Shown here: positions 18,604 through 27,850 of the stretch, one piece after another
Numbering within the stretch: the first letter of the stretch is position 1
How the letters are laid out: the number at the start of each line of letters is the position of its first letter
Source: Chitinophagaceae bacterium
GTDB taxonomy: Bacteria > Bacteroidota > Bacteroidia > Chitinophagales > Chitinophagaceae
Assembly (NCBI GenBank): GCA_017853575.1
Contig: JAFMJI010000001.1
Coordinates: forward strand, 248,001-312,000
Direction: 5' to 3'
DNA: 64,000 bases
Made by a program: the position numbers and the translations under genes
The notes under the pieces: model-generated
Databases searched by the model: none
What the model was told of the DNA's origin: nothing
What the model saw: the letters and a program-made list of their open reading frames with translations, nothing else

Positions 18604-18629
18604 AATCCCGCCCACCGGCGGGATTTTTT
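18604..18629 (+). terminator. Rho-independent terminator of rplS
   Basis: ATCCCGCC (18605-18612) pairs perfectly with GGCGGGAT (18617-18624) around a CACC loop, followed by a run of T to 18629. It lies 22 bp after the rplS stop. Confidence 0.9.
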
Positions 18630-18696
18630 GTGCACTGTACTCAAGGGATTCGATTAAAAAAACATTACATTTGTTATTGATCAAAAACACAAGATT

Positions 18697-18912
18697 ATGA
18701 TGTTCCATAGCGATTTTTTGCTTGCAATGCCTGGAGGTTCTGAATGGATTTTTATCATACTGGCAGTATTGATCCTTTTTGGGGGTCGTAAAATACCTGA
18801 ATTCATGCGCGGACTCGGAAAGGGTATCAGAGAGTTCAACGATGCCAAGTCGAATGTGAAGAAAGAAATTGAAGACGGCATGAAAGAAAAAGACAACCAG
18901 CAAGCAAGCTAA
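18697..18912 (+). CDS. tatA: Twin-arginine translocase subunit TatA
   Basis: A 71-residue TatA/E-type protein: one N-terminal membrane helix (EWIFIILAVLILFG), the conserved FGG hinge with RKIPEFMRGLGKGIREF, and an amphipathic, then acidic/lysine-rich tail. TatA forms the pore that exports folded proteins; a Tat-type signal occurs on the protein at 51.9 kb. TACATTTG at 18666-18673 may be its -7 element. ATG 18697 and 18700 are equally possible starts. tatC is not in the window. Confidence 0.93.
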   Translation: MMFHSDFLLAMPGGSEWIFIILAVLILFGGRKIPEFMRGLGKGIREFNDAKSNVKKEIEDGMKEKDNQQAS

Positions 18913-18934
18913 TAATCCTTTTCTTACGTTAAGA

Positions 18935-20380
18935 TTGTACGAACACACTTCTATATCGGAACTCCGAACAAGATTGTCATGCGGTGAACTCACCTGCACT
19001 GAAATCGTATCATCCTATCTGAAAAAAATAGAGGAGAAAAAACACCTCAACGCATTTATTGAAGTATTTGAGCAAGAAGCATTGCAGAGAGCAAAAACCT
19101 TGGATGCAAAATTATCCAACCCCCATACCTGGGGAAGATTGTTCGGAGTAGTTGTTGGCATCAAAGACGTACTCTGTTATAAAGACCACCATGTTGGCGC
19201 TGCTTCTAAGATGCTAGAGAACTATATAGCCATTTACAACGCTACTGCAATTCAAAAGCTTCTTGACGAAGACGCAATCATCATAGGAAATTTAAACTGT
19301 GATGAATTTGCAATGGGATCGTCCAACGAACATTCAGCGCATGGAAAAGTTTTAAACGCTTTGGATGAGTCAAGGGTACCAGGTGGATCATCCGGTGGGT
19401 CTGCAGTTGCAGTTCAAGCCGCATTGTGCATGGTCAGTCTTGGGTCAGATACAGGCGGTTCCGTCCGACAACCGGCAGATTTTTGCGGCATCATTGGATT
19501 GAAACCTGGATATGGTAGAATTTCCCGTTACGGATTGCTGGCATACGCTTCTTCATTTGATCAGATTGGAATTTTCTCAACGTCCGTTGAAGATGCTGCA
19601 ATCGTTTTAGGTGTCATTGCAGGGAAAGACGAATTTGATTCAACATGCAGTGACTCTTCAGTTCCAGATTACGCCACATTGATGGTAGCAACAAGCAAAT
19701 TCAAGATTGCATATTTCCCAGAATGTTTTGAACATCCATCATTGGACAAGGAAATCAAAAAGAAACTTGAAAACATGATTCAAACTTTACAAGCAGACGG
19801 ACATAAAGTTGAACCTGTAAACTTTAAATACCTCGATTATATTGTACCTGCTTATTATATTCTTACAACTGCTGAAGCATCGTCTAATCTCTCAAGATAT
19901 GATGGAGTAAAATTTGGGTTCAGGACTAAAGATGATGTTGAAAACCTGAATGACCTGTATAAGAAGACAAGATCAAAAGGTTTTGGAAAAGAAGTGAAGA
20001 GAAGAATTATGCTCGGGACTTTTGTGTTGAGTACAGGATATTATGATGCTTATTTTTCAAAAGCGCAACAAATCAGAAAACTTATCTTTGATAAAACTAA
20101 ACAAGTTTTTGAGCAATATGATTTGATCATCATGCCAACAACGCCTTCAACTGCTTTTAAATTTGGTGAAAAAAGCAACGATGCAGTTGAGATGTTTTTA
20201 GGCGATCTCTATACAGTATATGCAAACCTAGCCGGAATTGCAGGCATCAGCTTGCCATTGTTCAAACATTCCAACGGCATGCCTTTTGGCGTTCAGGTAC
20301 TTTCAAATAAATTGGAAGAAGACAAACTTCTTCAATTCTCAAACATGGCCTTGAAGGAATATCAACATGCGTACAAGTAA
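18935..20380 (+). CDS. gatA: Amidase, GatA type (Asp/Glu-tRNA amidotransferase subunit A)
   Basis: An amidase-signature enzyme of 481 residues with the Ser-cisSer-Lys triad: Lys in VGIKDVLC (about residue 77), the glycine/serine loop RVPGGSSGGSAVAV, and the nucleophile region GSDTGGSVRQPADFCG. Together with GatB and GatC it would convert misacylated Glu-tRNA-Gln; the long GatA-like C-terminus favours this over a general amidase. It begins with TTG, with no ATG nearby in frame. gatB and gatC are absent here. It follows tatA by 22 bp and overlaps the next gene by 14 bp. Confidence 0.88.
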   Translation: MYEHTSISELRTRLSCGELTCTEIVSSYLKKIEEKKHLNAFIEVFEQEALQRAKTLDAKLSNPHTWGRLFGVVVGIKDVLCYKDHHVGAASKMLENYIAIYNATAIQKLLDEDAIIIGNLNCDEFAMGSSNEHSAHGKVLNALDESRVPGGSSGGSAVAVQAALCMVSLGSDTGGSVRQPADFCGIIGLKPGYGRISRYGLLAYASSFDQIGIFSTSVEDAAIVLGVIAGKDEFDSTCSDSSVPDYATLMVATSKFKIAYFPECFEHPSLDKEIKKKLENMIQTLQADGHKVEPVNFKYLDYIVPAYYILTTAEASSNLSRYDGVKFGFRTKDDVENLNDLYKKTRSKGFGKEVKRRIMLGTFVLSTGYYDAYFSKAQQIRKLIFDKTKQVFEQYDLIIMPTTPSTAFKFGEKSNDAVEMFLGDLYTVYANLAGIAGISLPLFKHSNGMPFGVQVLSNKLEEDKLLQFSNMALKEYQHAYK

Positions 20381-21377
20381 ACTGCTCATACTCGCTTTGT
20401 TAACATGTTGCATGCTGCAAGCAGAAGCACAAACCAAACCACTATCCGATACTGGTTTCAAGAAAAACATTGCATGGGATGAATTGAATCCAAGAGCCAT
20501 TGGATTTGTAAAAGATTATCTCGCTGTTCACCAGGAAAGATTGATGAAAATGAAAACCTGGGGAGCTCCATATTTTCTGGCTATAGAAAAAATATTAAAC
20601 CGCTATCACCTTCCCCCAACACTAAAATACCTCGCTGTCATAGAATCTGATCTGAAAACAACTGCACTTTCATCTGCTGGAGCAGTGGGCCCCTGGCAAC
20701 TCATGCCGGGAACCGCCAAAGATCTCGGATTAACTGTATCAAAAATAGCTGACGATAGAACCGACCTGACCAAGAGTACTCATGCTGCAGCAAGATTTCT
20801 GTCGATGCTCTATGAGCAGTTGGGAGACTGGCTCTTGGTGGTTGCAGCGTACAATGGCGGGCCGGCAAGATTGGATAACATCATCAAGAGAAATGATAAA
20901 AAGGACTTTTGGGAAATTCAAAATGATCTTCCGGCAGAATCAAGAAACCACGTGAAAAAATTTATAGCTACTCATTATATTTTTGAGGGCCAGGGCAGTG
21001 AAACCACAGGGCTACAAAACAAAATTCAACATTCAGTTATCCCAGCAAATGAGCTCGCGGATTTGGATAGCATCAAGATCTCTGGAAGATACATGGGTGA
21101 AGCCATCGTTGAGCTGCTTGATTTGGAACAGTCCAGTTTCAACAGATGGAATCCTCAATTCAACGAAAAAGTATCTAATGCTGAATATCTTATCAGAATT
21201 CCAAATAATAAAATTGAAACCTTTAAAAGCGAACAAGAAAAGATTCTGAAACGATCGATTCAAATGATGATGGAAGAAGCAGATAAATCATTGGACGGTT
21301 TCCCATCGCCCCAACCCATTGTTCAGCAACAGCCTGCTCCAGTAAAAAATGACAAGAAAAAGAAAAGTAAGCAATAA
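20367..21377 (+). CDS. Lytic transglycosylase, MltD/Slt-like, secreted
   Basis: The signal peptide MRTSKLLILALLTCCMLQAEA leads into a lysozyme-like SLT domain (residues ~60-200). The catalytic glutamate is in LAVIESDLKTTALSSAGAVGPWQLMPGTA, followed by VVAAYNGGPARLDN. It would cleave peptidoglycan to 1,6-anhydro products in the periplasm. The region after residue 215 carries one short fold rather than clear LysM repeats, and the tail is Pro/Gln/Lys-rich. It overlaps gatA by 14 bp, and its stop abuts the convergent acidic-protein gene with no gap. Confidence 0.9.
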   Translation: MRTSKLLILALLTCCMLQAEAQTKPLSDTGFKKNIAWDELNPRAIGFVKDYLAVHQERLMKMKTWGAPYFLAIEKILNRYHLPPTLKYLAVIESDLKTTALSSAGAVGPWQLMPGTAKDLGLTVSKIADDRTDLTKSTHAAARFLSMLYEQLGDWLLVVAAYNGGPARLDNIIKRNDKKDFWEIQNDLPAESRNHVKKFIATHYIFEGQGSETTGLQNKIQHSVIPANELADLDSIKISGRYMGEAIVELLDLEQSSFNRWNPQFNEKVSNAEYLIRIPNNKIETFKSEQEKILKRSIQMMMEEADKSLDGFPSPQPIVQQQPAPVKNDKKKKSKQ

Positions 21378-21773
21378 CTAGAAATCGTCTTCGTCATCAA
21401 ATCCGCCGCCACCATCATAGTCGTCAAATCCAAGATCCTTGAATTCATCATCGATGCCAAGGTCATCATCATCTGAGGCTTTCTTTCCACCACCAGATTT
21501 TTTTGTTTTTGATTTAGGTATATCAAATTCATCGAAGTCAGGATCCCAATTTTCATCTTCCTCCACTTGCTCCCAATCATCATCGACATCATCTGCATCA
21601 TCATCTTCATCACGAGCACTTGCTGATTTTTTCAGAGGCTTATCATCCTCTTCATCAAAATCATCATCCTCGTCCTGCTTTTTTGATTTCGCAGCGGGCT
21701 TACCAGCTTTTAATCCAGAAGTTTCGCCGGTAACTTTTTTGCCAACCTTTTTCTCTTTTTCAGACTTTGCCAT
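21378..21773 (-). CDS. Highly acidic, disordered protein of unknown function
   Basis: The 131-residue protein is low complexity: a basic N-terminal third (MAKSEKEKKVGKKVTG...AAKSKK), then Asp/Glu runs (DEDDDFDEEDD, DEDDDADDVDDDWEQ), a Lys/Ser island (KSKTKKSGGGKK) and a Gly/Phe/Asp tail (GFDDYDGGGGFDDEDDF). No domain, signal peptide or catalytic motif is visible. ATG 21773 is preferred to the TTG three codons upstream. It may share a transcript with purA upstream. The block pattern suggests binding of basic partners (ribosomal, nucleic-acid-binding proteins), but that is a guess. Confidence 0.72.
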   Translation of the reverse strand: MAKSEKEKKVGKKVTGETSGLKAGKPAAKSKKQDEDDDFDEEDDKPLKKSASARDEDDDADDVDDDWEQVEEDENWDPDFDEFDIPKSKTKKSGGGKKASDDDDLGIDDEFKDLGFDDYDGGGGFDDEDDF

Positions 21774-21862
21774 AATCAACAAGAAATTTCACTGTAAAAT
21801 TTCTGAGACTTTTTTATTTCACCAAATATTTTAAAAATATTTTTCTCGAAAAATACCAATGA

Positions 21863-23125
21863 TTAAACAGTGATCAATTGATCTCTTTCCGGTCCATTTG
21901 AAATATGTGTAACTGGAACACCCAGATATTGATTGATAAAATCGATATAAACTTTCATGGCAGCAGGTAAATCTGCATGTTGTTTGATCTTTGAAATATC
22001 GGTCATCCAGCCATTGAATTTCTTATAAGTAGGGTCAATATTCACTTTATTCAATTGGTAAGGAACAGATTTTTCTTCTTTTCCTTCAATACCATAACTG
22101 GTACAAACCGATAATTCTTCAAAAGCATCCAGCACATCAGATTTGGTCATTACAATTTTTGTAACGCCATTTACCATACAAGCAAAATTCAAGGCAACCA
22201 GATCAATCCAACCACATCGACGGGGTCTTCCGGTTGTAGCGCCAAACTCATTGCCAATTTTCCTCAAGCGCTCTCCTGTTTCGTCATGGAGTTCAGTAGG
22301 GAATGGCCCACTACCAACCCGTGTACAATATGCTTTAGAGACGCCAATCACATCTTTAATTTTTTGAGGAGCTACTCCCAACCCTGTACAAACACCAGCT
22401 GAAATGGTATTGGATGAGGTTACAAAGGGGAAGGTTCCGAAATCAACATCAAGCATACTACCCTGCGCACCTTCTGCCAATACTTTTTTGCCGGATGCAA
22501 TTTTTTCATTGATGAAGTATTCACCATTTACAATTTTCAAACTGCGCATGAATTCAATGGCCTCGAAGAATTCTTCTTCCCATTCACTGATGTCTTCATT
22601 GAATCCAAATGAATCCAACAACCTTTGATGTTTGAGACGGAGTTTGATATATTGTGTTGTAAAATTCTTATCGAGTAAATCACCCACACGCAATCCGTTT
22701 CTGCCGGTTTTGTCCATATACGCTGGACCAATCCCTTTTAAAGTAGATCCTATTTTCTCGTTTCCTTTAGACAACTCTGAAGCCTTGTCCAATGCCCTGT
22801 GGGTTGGAAGAATGAGATGGGTGCGTTCAGAAATAAATAGGTTTTTCTTTCCATCTACACCAAATGCAGCAACCTTGTCATACTCTTTTTTCAACGTGAC
22901 TGCATCCAATACCACTCCATTGCCGATCAGGTTGACTGTATTTTCATGAAAGATGCCGGAAGGAATTTGATGCAATACTATTTTTTCTCCTTTGATATAG
23001 AGTGTATGTCCAGCATTTGGACCACCCTGGAATCTTGCTATGATATCATACTGGGGAGCAAAGAAATCTACAATCTTTCCTTTCCCTTCATCGCCCCATT
23101 GTAAGCCTAACAAAACATCAACCAT
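21863..23125 (-). CDS. purA: Adenylosuccinate synthetase
   Basis: It joins IMP and aspartate using GTP, the committed step to AMP. The 420 residues begin with the P-loop region LGLQWGDEGKGKIVDF and continue with ARFQGGPNAGHTL, IGSTLKGIGPAYMDKTGRNGLR, and TTGRPRRCGWIDLVALNFA. Length is normal. A few residues at the end (THISNGPERDQLI) complete the GTP site. It shares its strand with the rel gene 68 bp upstream. Confidence 0.97.
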   Translation of the reverse strand: MVDVLLGLQWGDEGKGKIVDFFAPQYDIIARFQGGPNAGHTLYIKGEKIVLHQIPSGIFHENTVNLIGNGVVLDAVTLKKEYDKVAAFGVDGKKNLFISERTHLILPTHRALDKASELSKGNEKIGSTLKGIGPAYMDKTGRNGLRVGDLLDKNFTTQYIKLRLKHQRLLDSFGFNEDISEWEEEFFEAIEFMRSLKIVNGEYFINEKIASGKKVLAEGAQGSMLDVDFGTFPFVTSSNTISAGVCTGLGVAPQKIKDVIGVSKAYCTRVGSGPFPTELHDETGERLRKIGNEFGATTGRPRRCGWIDLVALNFACMVNGVTKIVMTKSDVLDAFEELSVCTSYGIEGKEEKSVPYQLNKVNIDPTYKKFNGWMTDISKIKQHADLPAAMKVYIDFINQYLGVPVTHISNGPERDQLITV

Positions 23126-23193
23126 AATAACATACTTGTTAAGTCGCGAATTTATGCCAATGAAAGATAAGGTGGAAATATAAATTTCCTCAA

Positions 23194-25431
23194 TTAGGAT
23201 TCTAGATCATAACGCTCAACAGATTGTATTCCTGGCAAATTCTTCAGTTCAGCAATCAATTCATCCAATTCCTCTTTATCATGCACATAGAGTCGGATAT
23301 TGCCTTCAAATATTCCTTCTTTTGCTTCCACCGTGATGGCGTTGATGTTGATCTTCAGTTCTCCTGAAATCAAGTTGGTGATCTTGTGAATTACACCCAC
23401 ATCATCCAATCCAGTGATTTTAAGTCCGGTCAGGAATGAAATCTCCTTGTTTTTCGCCCATTTGGTTTTTACAACCCTATGGCCATAGCTGGAAAGCAGC
23501 TGGGTGGCATTGGGACAATTGGTTCTGTGAATGATGAGGCCCTTTCCAGTTGAAACAAATCCAAATACATCATCTCCAGGAATTGGTTTACAACAGTTGG
23601 CAAGTGTATACACAATACGATCGCTCTTTTCTCCAAAAATGACCAGCTCGGTATCTTTCTTTGCATCACTCTTTGGTGAAGTATCTATCTGTGGTTCTTC
23701 CTTTATAACTTTTTTGGGCTCCAGTTTATCACCTTTAACTTCAAGCTCATTCAGTGCCTTCAAATCTATTTGCTTGACAGCGATGCGGTAGAAAAGATCC
23801 AGGGGCGACTGCACTTTATAGAAATCAACCATCACCTCTGTATTATAAGGTGTAAGAGCTGCTCCCATTGCATGGAGTTTTTTCTCTGCAGCATATTTAC
23901 CATCTTCTGCAACCTTGCGTTTCTCATCTCTTAAAACATCCTTGATGGCATTTCTGGCTTTGGCAGTTACAACAAATCCCAACCAATCTTCATTGGGTTT
24001 TTGTTTATTGGAAGTGATGATTTCAATTTGATCTCCACTACGAAGTTTCTGGCTGATGGGCACCAACTTATGGTTCACTTTTGCTCCAATACATTTTGAA
24101 CCAATAGCACTGTGAATGGTAAATGCAAAATCAAGAGCAGTTGAATTTACCGGAAGCATTCTAACATCCCCTTTGGGTGTGTATACATAAATCTCTTCTG
24201 CGAGAAATGATGTTTTGAAATCTTGCAGAAAATCTATAGAACTAATATCATCTCCTCCCAATGCCTCCCGTATTTGTGAAAACCATTTGTCGAAGCGATC
24301 TTCTTCATCACCACCTTCTTTGTATTTCCAATGTGCTGCAAGTCCTTTTTCAGCAATCTCATTCATCCGCTTTGAGCGAATCTGAACTTCCACCCACTTA
24401 CCCTGAGGTCCCATCACTGTTGTATGCAGTGCTTCATATCCATTGGATTTTGGATTGCTTAACCAATCACGCAAACGCTCCGGCGATGGATTGTACATGT
24501 CTGTGATAATAGAATATACTTTCCAGCAACTTTCTTTTTCTCTTTCTTGGGATGTGTCGATGATAACGCGGATGGCAAAAAGATCATATACTTCTTCAAA
24601 GGTGACATTCTTTTTCTTCATCTTATTCCAAATGGAATGGATGGATTTTGGTCTGCCATAAATTTCATAGACAAATCCAATGCCGTCTAGTTTTTCTTTG
24701 ACGGGTTTGATGAATTCATTGATATACCTTGAACGCTCCCGTTTTGTTTCTGCTAATTTTTTTGCAACCTCTTTGTAATGATCTGGTTCCATGTATTTCA
24801 TGGCCAGGTCTTCCATTTCAGTTTTGATGTTATACAAACCCATTCGGTGTGCAAGGGGTGCATAAACATATATTGTTTCTGAAGATACTTTTAATTGTTT
24901 CTCGCGTTTCATGCTATCGAGTGTCCGCATGTTATGCAAGCGATCTGCTAGCTTAATTAAAATAACGCGAGGGTCATCTGTCAACGTGAGTAAAATCTTT
25001 TTAAAGTTTTCCGCCTGCTGTGTAGTGTTATTGTCAACTACAGTAGCTATTTTGGTAAGACCGTCGATGATCTTTGCTATTTCGTTTCCGAATTCCCGCT
25101 GAACATCCTCCAATGTCACGTCTGTATCTTCAACCGTATCATGCATCAATGCGCAAATGGTTGAACGTACACCCAAGCCTATCTCATCCACACAAATCAT
25201 GGCTACTGCCAATGGGTGAAAAATATAGGGTTCGCCGCTCTTTCTGCGCATGGTTTTATGAGCATCCACTGCCATTTCGAATGCAGTTCTCACCAAGCGC
25301 TTATCCCCTGTTTTTAATTTGGGTTTGAGTGCCCGTAACAAGGCCCTGTATCGTCTGACAATCTCCTTATTTTCTTCCTCCTCAGAAAGGGCATAAGGCG
25401 CAGTAATGATATCATTATCAATGAGATTCAT
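23194..25431 (-). CDS. Bifunctional (p)ppGpp synthetase/hydrolase Rel
   Basis: The 745-residue stringent-response enzyme keeps all domains. The HD hydrolase has HKTMRRKSGEPYIFHPLAVA and ALMHDTVEDTD; RLHNMRTL is present. The synthetase contains VYDLFAIRVI and SNPKSNGYEALHTTV. Then come a TGS domain (IYVYTPKGDVRMLPVNSTALDFA), a zinc-finger region (ANCCKPIPGDD, HRTNCPN) and a C-terminal ACT domain (TGLDDVGVIHKIT). Both catalytic sites look intact. ATG 25431 is chosen over a TTG three codons upstream. It is the long ribosome-associated form; the spoT/relA name cannot be decided from one copy. Confidence 0.95.
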   Translation of the reverse strand: MNLIDNDIITAPYALSEEEENKEIVRRYRALLRALKPKLKTGDKRLVRTAFEMAVDAHKTMRRKSGEPYIFHPLAVAMICVDEIGLGVRSTICALMHDTVEDTDVTLEDVQREFGNEIAKIIDGLTKIATVVDNNTTQQAENFKKILLTLTDDPRVILIKLADRLHNMRTLDSMKREKQLKVSSETIYVYAPLAHRMGLYNIKTEMEDLAMKYMEPDHYKEVAKKLAETKRERSRYINEFIKPVKEKLDGIGFVYEIYGRPKSIHSIWNKMKKKNVTFEEVYDLFAIRVIIDTSQEREKESCWKVYSIITDMYNPSPERLRDWLSNPKSNGYEALHTTVMGPQGKWVEVQIRSKRMNEIAEKGLAAHWKYKEGGDEEDRFDKWFSQIREALGGDDISSIDFLQDFKTSFLAEEIYVYTPKGDVRMLPVNSTALDFAFTIHSAIGSKCIGAKVNHKLVPISQKLRSGDQIEIITSNKQKPNEDWLGFVVTAKARNAIKDVLRDEKRKVAEDGKYAAEKKLHAMGAALTPYNTEVMVDFYKVQSPLDLFYRIAVKQIDLKALNELEVKGDKLEPKKVIKEEPQIDTSPKSDAKKDTELVIFGEKSDRIVYTLANCCKPIPGDDVFGFVSTGKGLIIHRTNCPNATQLLSSYGHRVVKTKWAKNKEISFLTGLKITGLDDVGVIHKITNLISGELKININAITVEAKEGIFEGNIRLYVHDKEELDELIAELKNLPGIQSVERYDLES

Positions 25432-25486
25432 CCATCTCAAATTTACTGAAAAAGGACGGGAATGCCTTTATTTCCATCAAATGAGT

Positions 25487-25494
25487 TACCTTTG
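25487..25494 (+). promoter_or_regulatory. Putative -7 element of the tRNA-Leu/tig unit
   Basis: TACCTTTG (exact TAnnTTTG) lies 39 bp before the mature tRNA 5' end. The expected TTG is not seen at 17-23 bp, where the sequence is T-rich. Confidence 0.5.
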
Positions 25495-25533
25495 CACCCC
25501 AGTTGAAAAGAGCAGCTGCAAGCTTAATAAATT

Positions 25534-25615
25534 GCGGGTGTGGTGAAATTGGTAGACACGCCAGACTTAGGATCTGGTGCCGTGAGGCATGGGGGTTCGA
25601 GTCCCTCCACCCGCA
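25534..25615 (+). tRNA. tRNA-Leu (anticodon UAG)
   Basis: An 82-nt type II tRNA. The acceptor arm GCGGGTG pairs with CACCCGC; the anticodon stem CCAGA/TCTGG encloses loop CTTAGGA with anticodon TAG; a long variable arm (TGCCGTGAGGCA) and the T-loop GTTCGAGTC follow. The discriminator is A, as expected for leucine. CCA is not encoded. It reads CUN leucine codons and sits 24 bp before the tig start. Confidence 0.97.
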
Positions 25616-25639
25616 CTCTTTTCCCAAACAACATTGAAC

Positions 25640-27010
25640 ATGGCAACTATCACCAGGGAGCAGATTGCTCCACTTCACGAAAGAATTAAAGTAACCGTTT
25701 CCCCTTCAGATTATAACCCTTCTTTTGAGTCGGCCCTGAAGAAATATGCAAAAAATGCAAACATTCCTGGATTTAGAAAAGGAATGGTTCCTACAGGTGT
25801 AGTTAAAAAAATGTACGGTGCGGCAGTTTTCACCGAAGAAGTTTTGCGCAAGATTGAGCAGGAATTGATGCAGTACCTACAACAGGAAAACATTTCATAT
25901 CTCGCACAACCATTGCCTGAAGACAGCAATGATGCTGCTCAGATTGTATATACTGAACCCAAAGACTATACATTCTCTTTTGAGATTGGTCTGAAACCTA
26001 CCTTCACCATACCGGATCTTGCAAAAGCCAAAACAACTTTGAGTTTGGTGGATGCAACAGATGAAATGGTCAATGAAGAAATTGACAGGCTTCGTCAGCG
26101 TTTGGGAAAATTAACTGAACCCGAAACCATCACCAACGAGGAAGATATTTTGAACGTGTCTTTCCAAAAGTCAGATGCGAAGGGAGTTGTAGAGGAAGGA
26201 ACAGAAAAGAAAGAAAATTCATTGTTGCTTAAATACTTCTCTTCCTCATCACAAAAAGAATTGATGGGCAAGAAAAAAGATGAGCAAATTGTGCTGCAAA
26301 TCGGCAAAGCATTTGAAGACAAGGAAAGAGATTGGTTGGCAAAAGACCTTGGCTTGGACAAAGACAACAAAGATGATATGAAGCAGCATTTTGTAATGCA
26401 GATTACAAAAATTGGCTTTGTTGAAAAACGAGCCTTGGATGAAGCTTTCTTCAAAGAAGCCATTCCAGCAAAAGAAATTAAAACCGAAGAAGAATTTAGA
26501 TCTGAAATAAAATTACAAATTGAAGGCTATTGGAAACACCAGGCCCAACATATGTTGGAGCATGAAATTTTCCACCTCCTATCAGAGGAAACCAAGATGG
26601 AATTTCCAGAAACATTCCTGAAAAAATGGTTGATGCAAACTGGTGAAAAAGAACAATCACAGGAAGACATCGAAAAAGATTTTCCAAATTTCCTGAATCA
26701 ATTGCGCTGGACACTTGTCAGCAATGAAATTGGCACACAACAATCGCTTCAAGTGGCCAGAGAAGAGATTATGGACAATCTTCGTCAACAACTCATGGGA
26801 TATTTCGGATCTATGAGTTTAGGCGGTAACCTCGATTGGCTCGACAGTTATGTTGAACGCATGATGGCCGATAAGCAGCAGGTAGAAAGCGCTTATCAGC
26901 GTGTTTTCAGTTCAAAAGTCCTTGCTTGGGCAGCATCTCAGGCAAAACCTACTGAAAAGAAGGTATCTGTAGAAGATTTCCAAAAACTGCAGGAAAAGCA
27001 CCAGCATTGA
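25640..27010 (+). CDS. tig: Trigger factor chaperone
   Basis: A 456-residue ribosome-associated chaperone. The ribosome-docking signature appears as NIPGFRKGMVPTGVVKKMYG (near residues 45-65), with Met in place of the usual Lys of GFRKGKVP. The C-terminal half is long, helical and charged as in the chaperone cradle. The middle part (about residues 150-245) shows no convincing FKBP-type prolyl isomerase motif, so it may lack that activity. ATG 25640 fits family starts; the longer reading would run into the tRNA. It opens a proteostasis block followed by clpP, clpP and clpX. Confidence 0.9.
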   Translation: MATITREQIAPLHERIKVTVSPSDYNPSFESALKKYAKNANIPGFRKGMVPTGVVKKMYGAAVFTEEVLRKIEQELMQYLQQENISYLAQPLPEDSNDAAQIVYTEPKDYTFSFEIGLKPTFTIPDLAKAKTTLSLVDATDEMVNEEIDRLRQRLGKLTEPETITNEEDILNVSFQKSDAKGVVEEGTEKKENSLLLKYFSSSSQKELMGKKKDEQIVLQIGKAFEDKERDWLAKDLGLDKDNKDDMKQHFVMQITKIGFVEKRALDEAFFKEAIPAKEIKTEEEFRSEIKLQIEGYWKHQAQHMLEHEIFHLLSEETKMEFPETFLKKWLMQTGEKEQSQEDIEKDFPNFLNQLRWTLVSNEIGTQQSLQVAREEIMDNLRQQLMGYFGSMSLGGNLDWLDSYVERMMADKQQVESAYQRVFSSKVLAWAASQAKPTEKKVSVEDFQKLQEKHQH

Positions 27011-27145
27011 TTGATCCTGTAGCAGGACTCTGTTAGGGCTTTATTAAAATCCGATCAAATAGATGGACATTTTGTCTGCTTTGCCTTTAGGCATGCTATT
27101 TGGACGGTATTTGTATTAATTTGCTGAATTAAAAGCTTGACAATC

Positions 27146-27838
27146 ATGAATCTTGGTAAGGAGTTTGAAAAATTTGCGATCAAGGAGAGAGGAATTTCCA
27201 GTAATACCCTCCATGGATATACCAATCATATGGTGACCAACCTCACCCCAAACATTATTGAAGAACGTCCAATGAACATCGCTGTCATGGATGTATACAG
27301 CAGGCTCATGATGGACCGCATTATCTTCCTGGGATATCCCATTACGGATGAAGTTGCCAACATCATTACAGCTCAGTTGTTGTTCCTCGACAGCACCGAT
27401 CGCACAAGAGATATCCAAATGTATATCAACAGTCCTGGAGGATCAGTATACTCTGGACTCGGCGTGTATGATACCATGCAATATGTTACACCAGATGTTT
27501 CAACCATTTGTATTGGTGTAGCAGCGAGTATGGCAGCCGTGTTGATGTGCGCTGGTACTGCAGGAAAGCGTACTGCCTTGAAGCATTCACGCATTATGAT
27601 GCATCAGCCAAGTGCAGGTGCAGGCGGACAAGCCAGTGATATTGAAATCACCGTTTCACAAGTAAGAAAACTAAAGCAAGAATTGTATGACGTTGTTGCA
27701 CAACACAGTGGGCAGCCGGTAGATCGAATTGCAAAAGATTTCGACAGAGACTTCTGGATGACTGCACTGGAAGCAAAAGAATATGGATTGGTGGATGAGG
27801 TATTATTACTCAATCCCAAAAAACAGAAGAAAGCCTAA
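27146..27838 (+). CDS. clpP: ATP-dependent Clp protease proteolytic subunit (ClpP paralogue 1)
   Basis: A serine protease subunit, 230 residues. The triad is Ser128 (GVAASMAAV), His153 (MMHQPSAGA) and Asp202 (DFDRDFW). INSPGGSVYSGLGVYDTMQ carries the oxyanion region. A basic N-terminal stretch of about 35 residues precedes the usual start of the fold and may be a propeptide. ATG 27146 is preferred to the TTG three codons before. It is followed after 12 bp by a second clpP and then clpX. Both paralogues have complete catalytic residues. Confidence 0.95.
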   Translation: MNLGKEFEKFAIKERGISSNTLHGYTNHMVTNLTPNIIEERPMNIAVMDVYSRLMMDRIIFLGYPITDEVANIITAQLLFLDSTDRTRDIQMYINSPGGSVYSGLGVYDTMQYVTPDVSTICIGVAASMAAVLMCAGTAGKRTALKHSRIMMHQPSAGAGGQASDIEITVSQVRKLKQELYDVVAQHSGQPVDRIAKDFDRDFWMTALEAKEYGLVDEVLLLNPKKQKKA

Positions 27839-27850
27839 AAAGACCAGATA

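Noticed and set aside
21783-21803. GAAATTT/AAATTTC inverted repeat ahead of the acidic protein gene
   Set aside because: AT-only arms in an AT-rich gap are expected by chance; no T-run or operator pattern.
25589-25639. Longer trigger factor start at GTG 25589
   Set aside because: It would begin inside the T-arm of tRNA-Leu and adds residues unlike the family.
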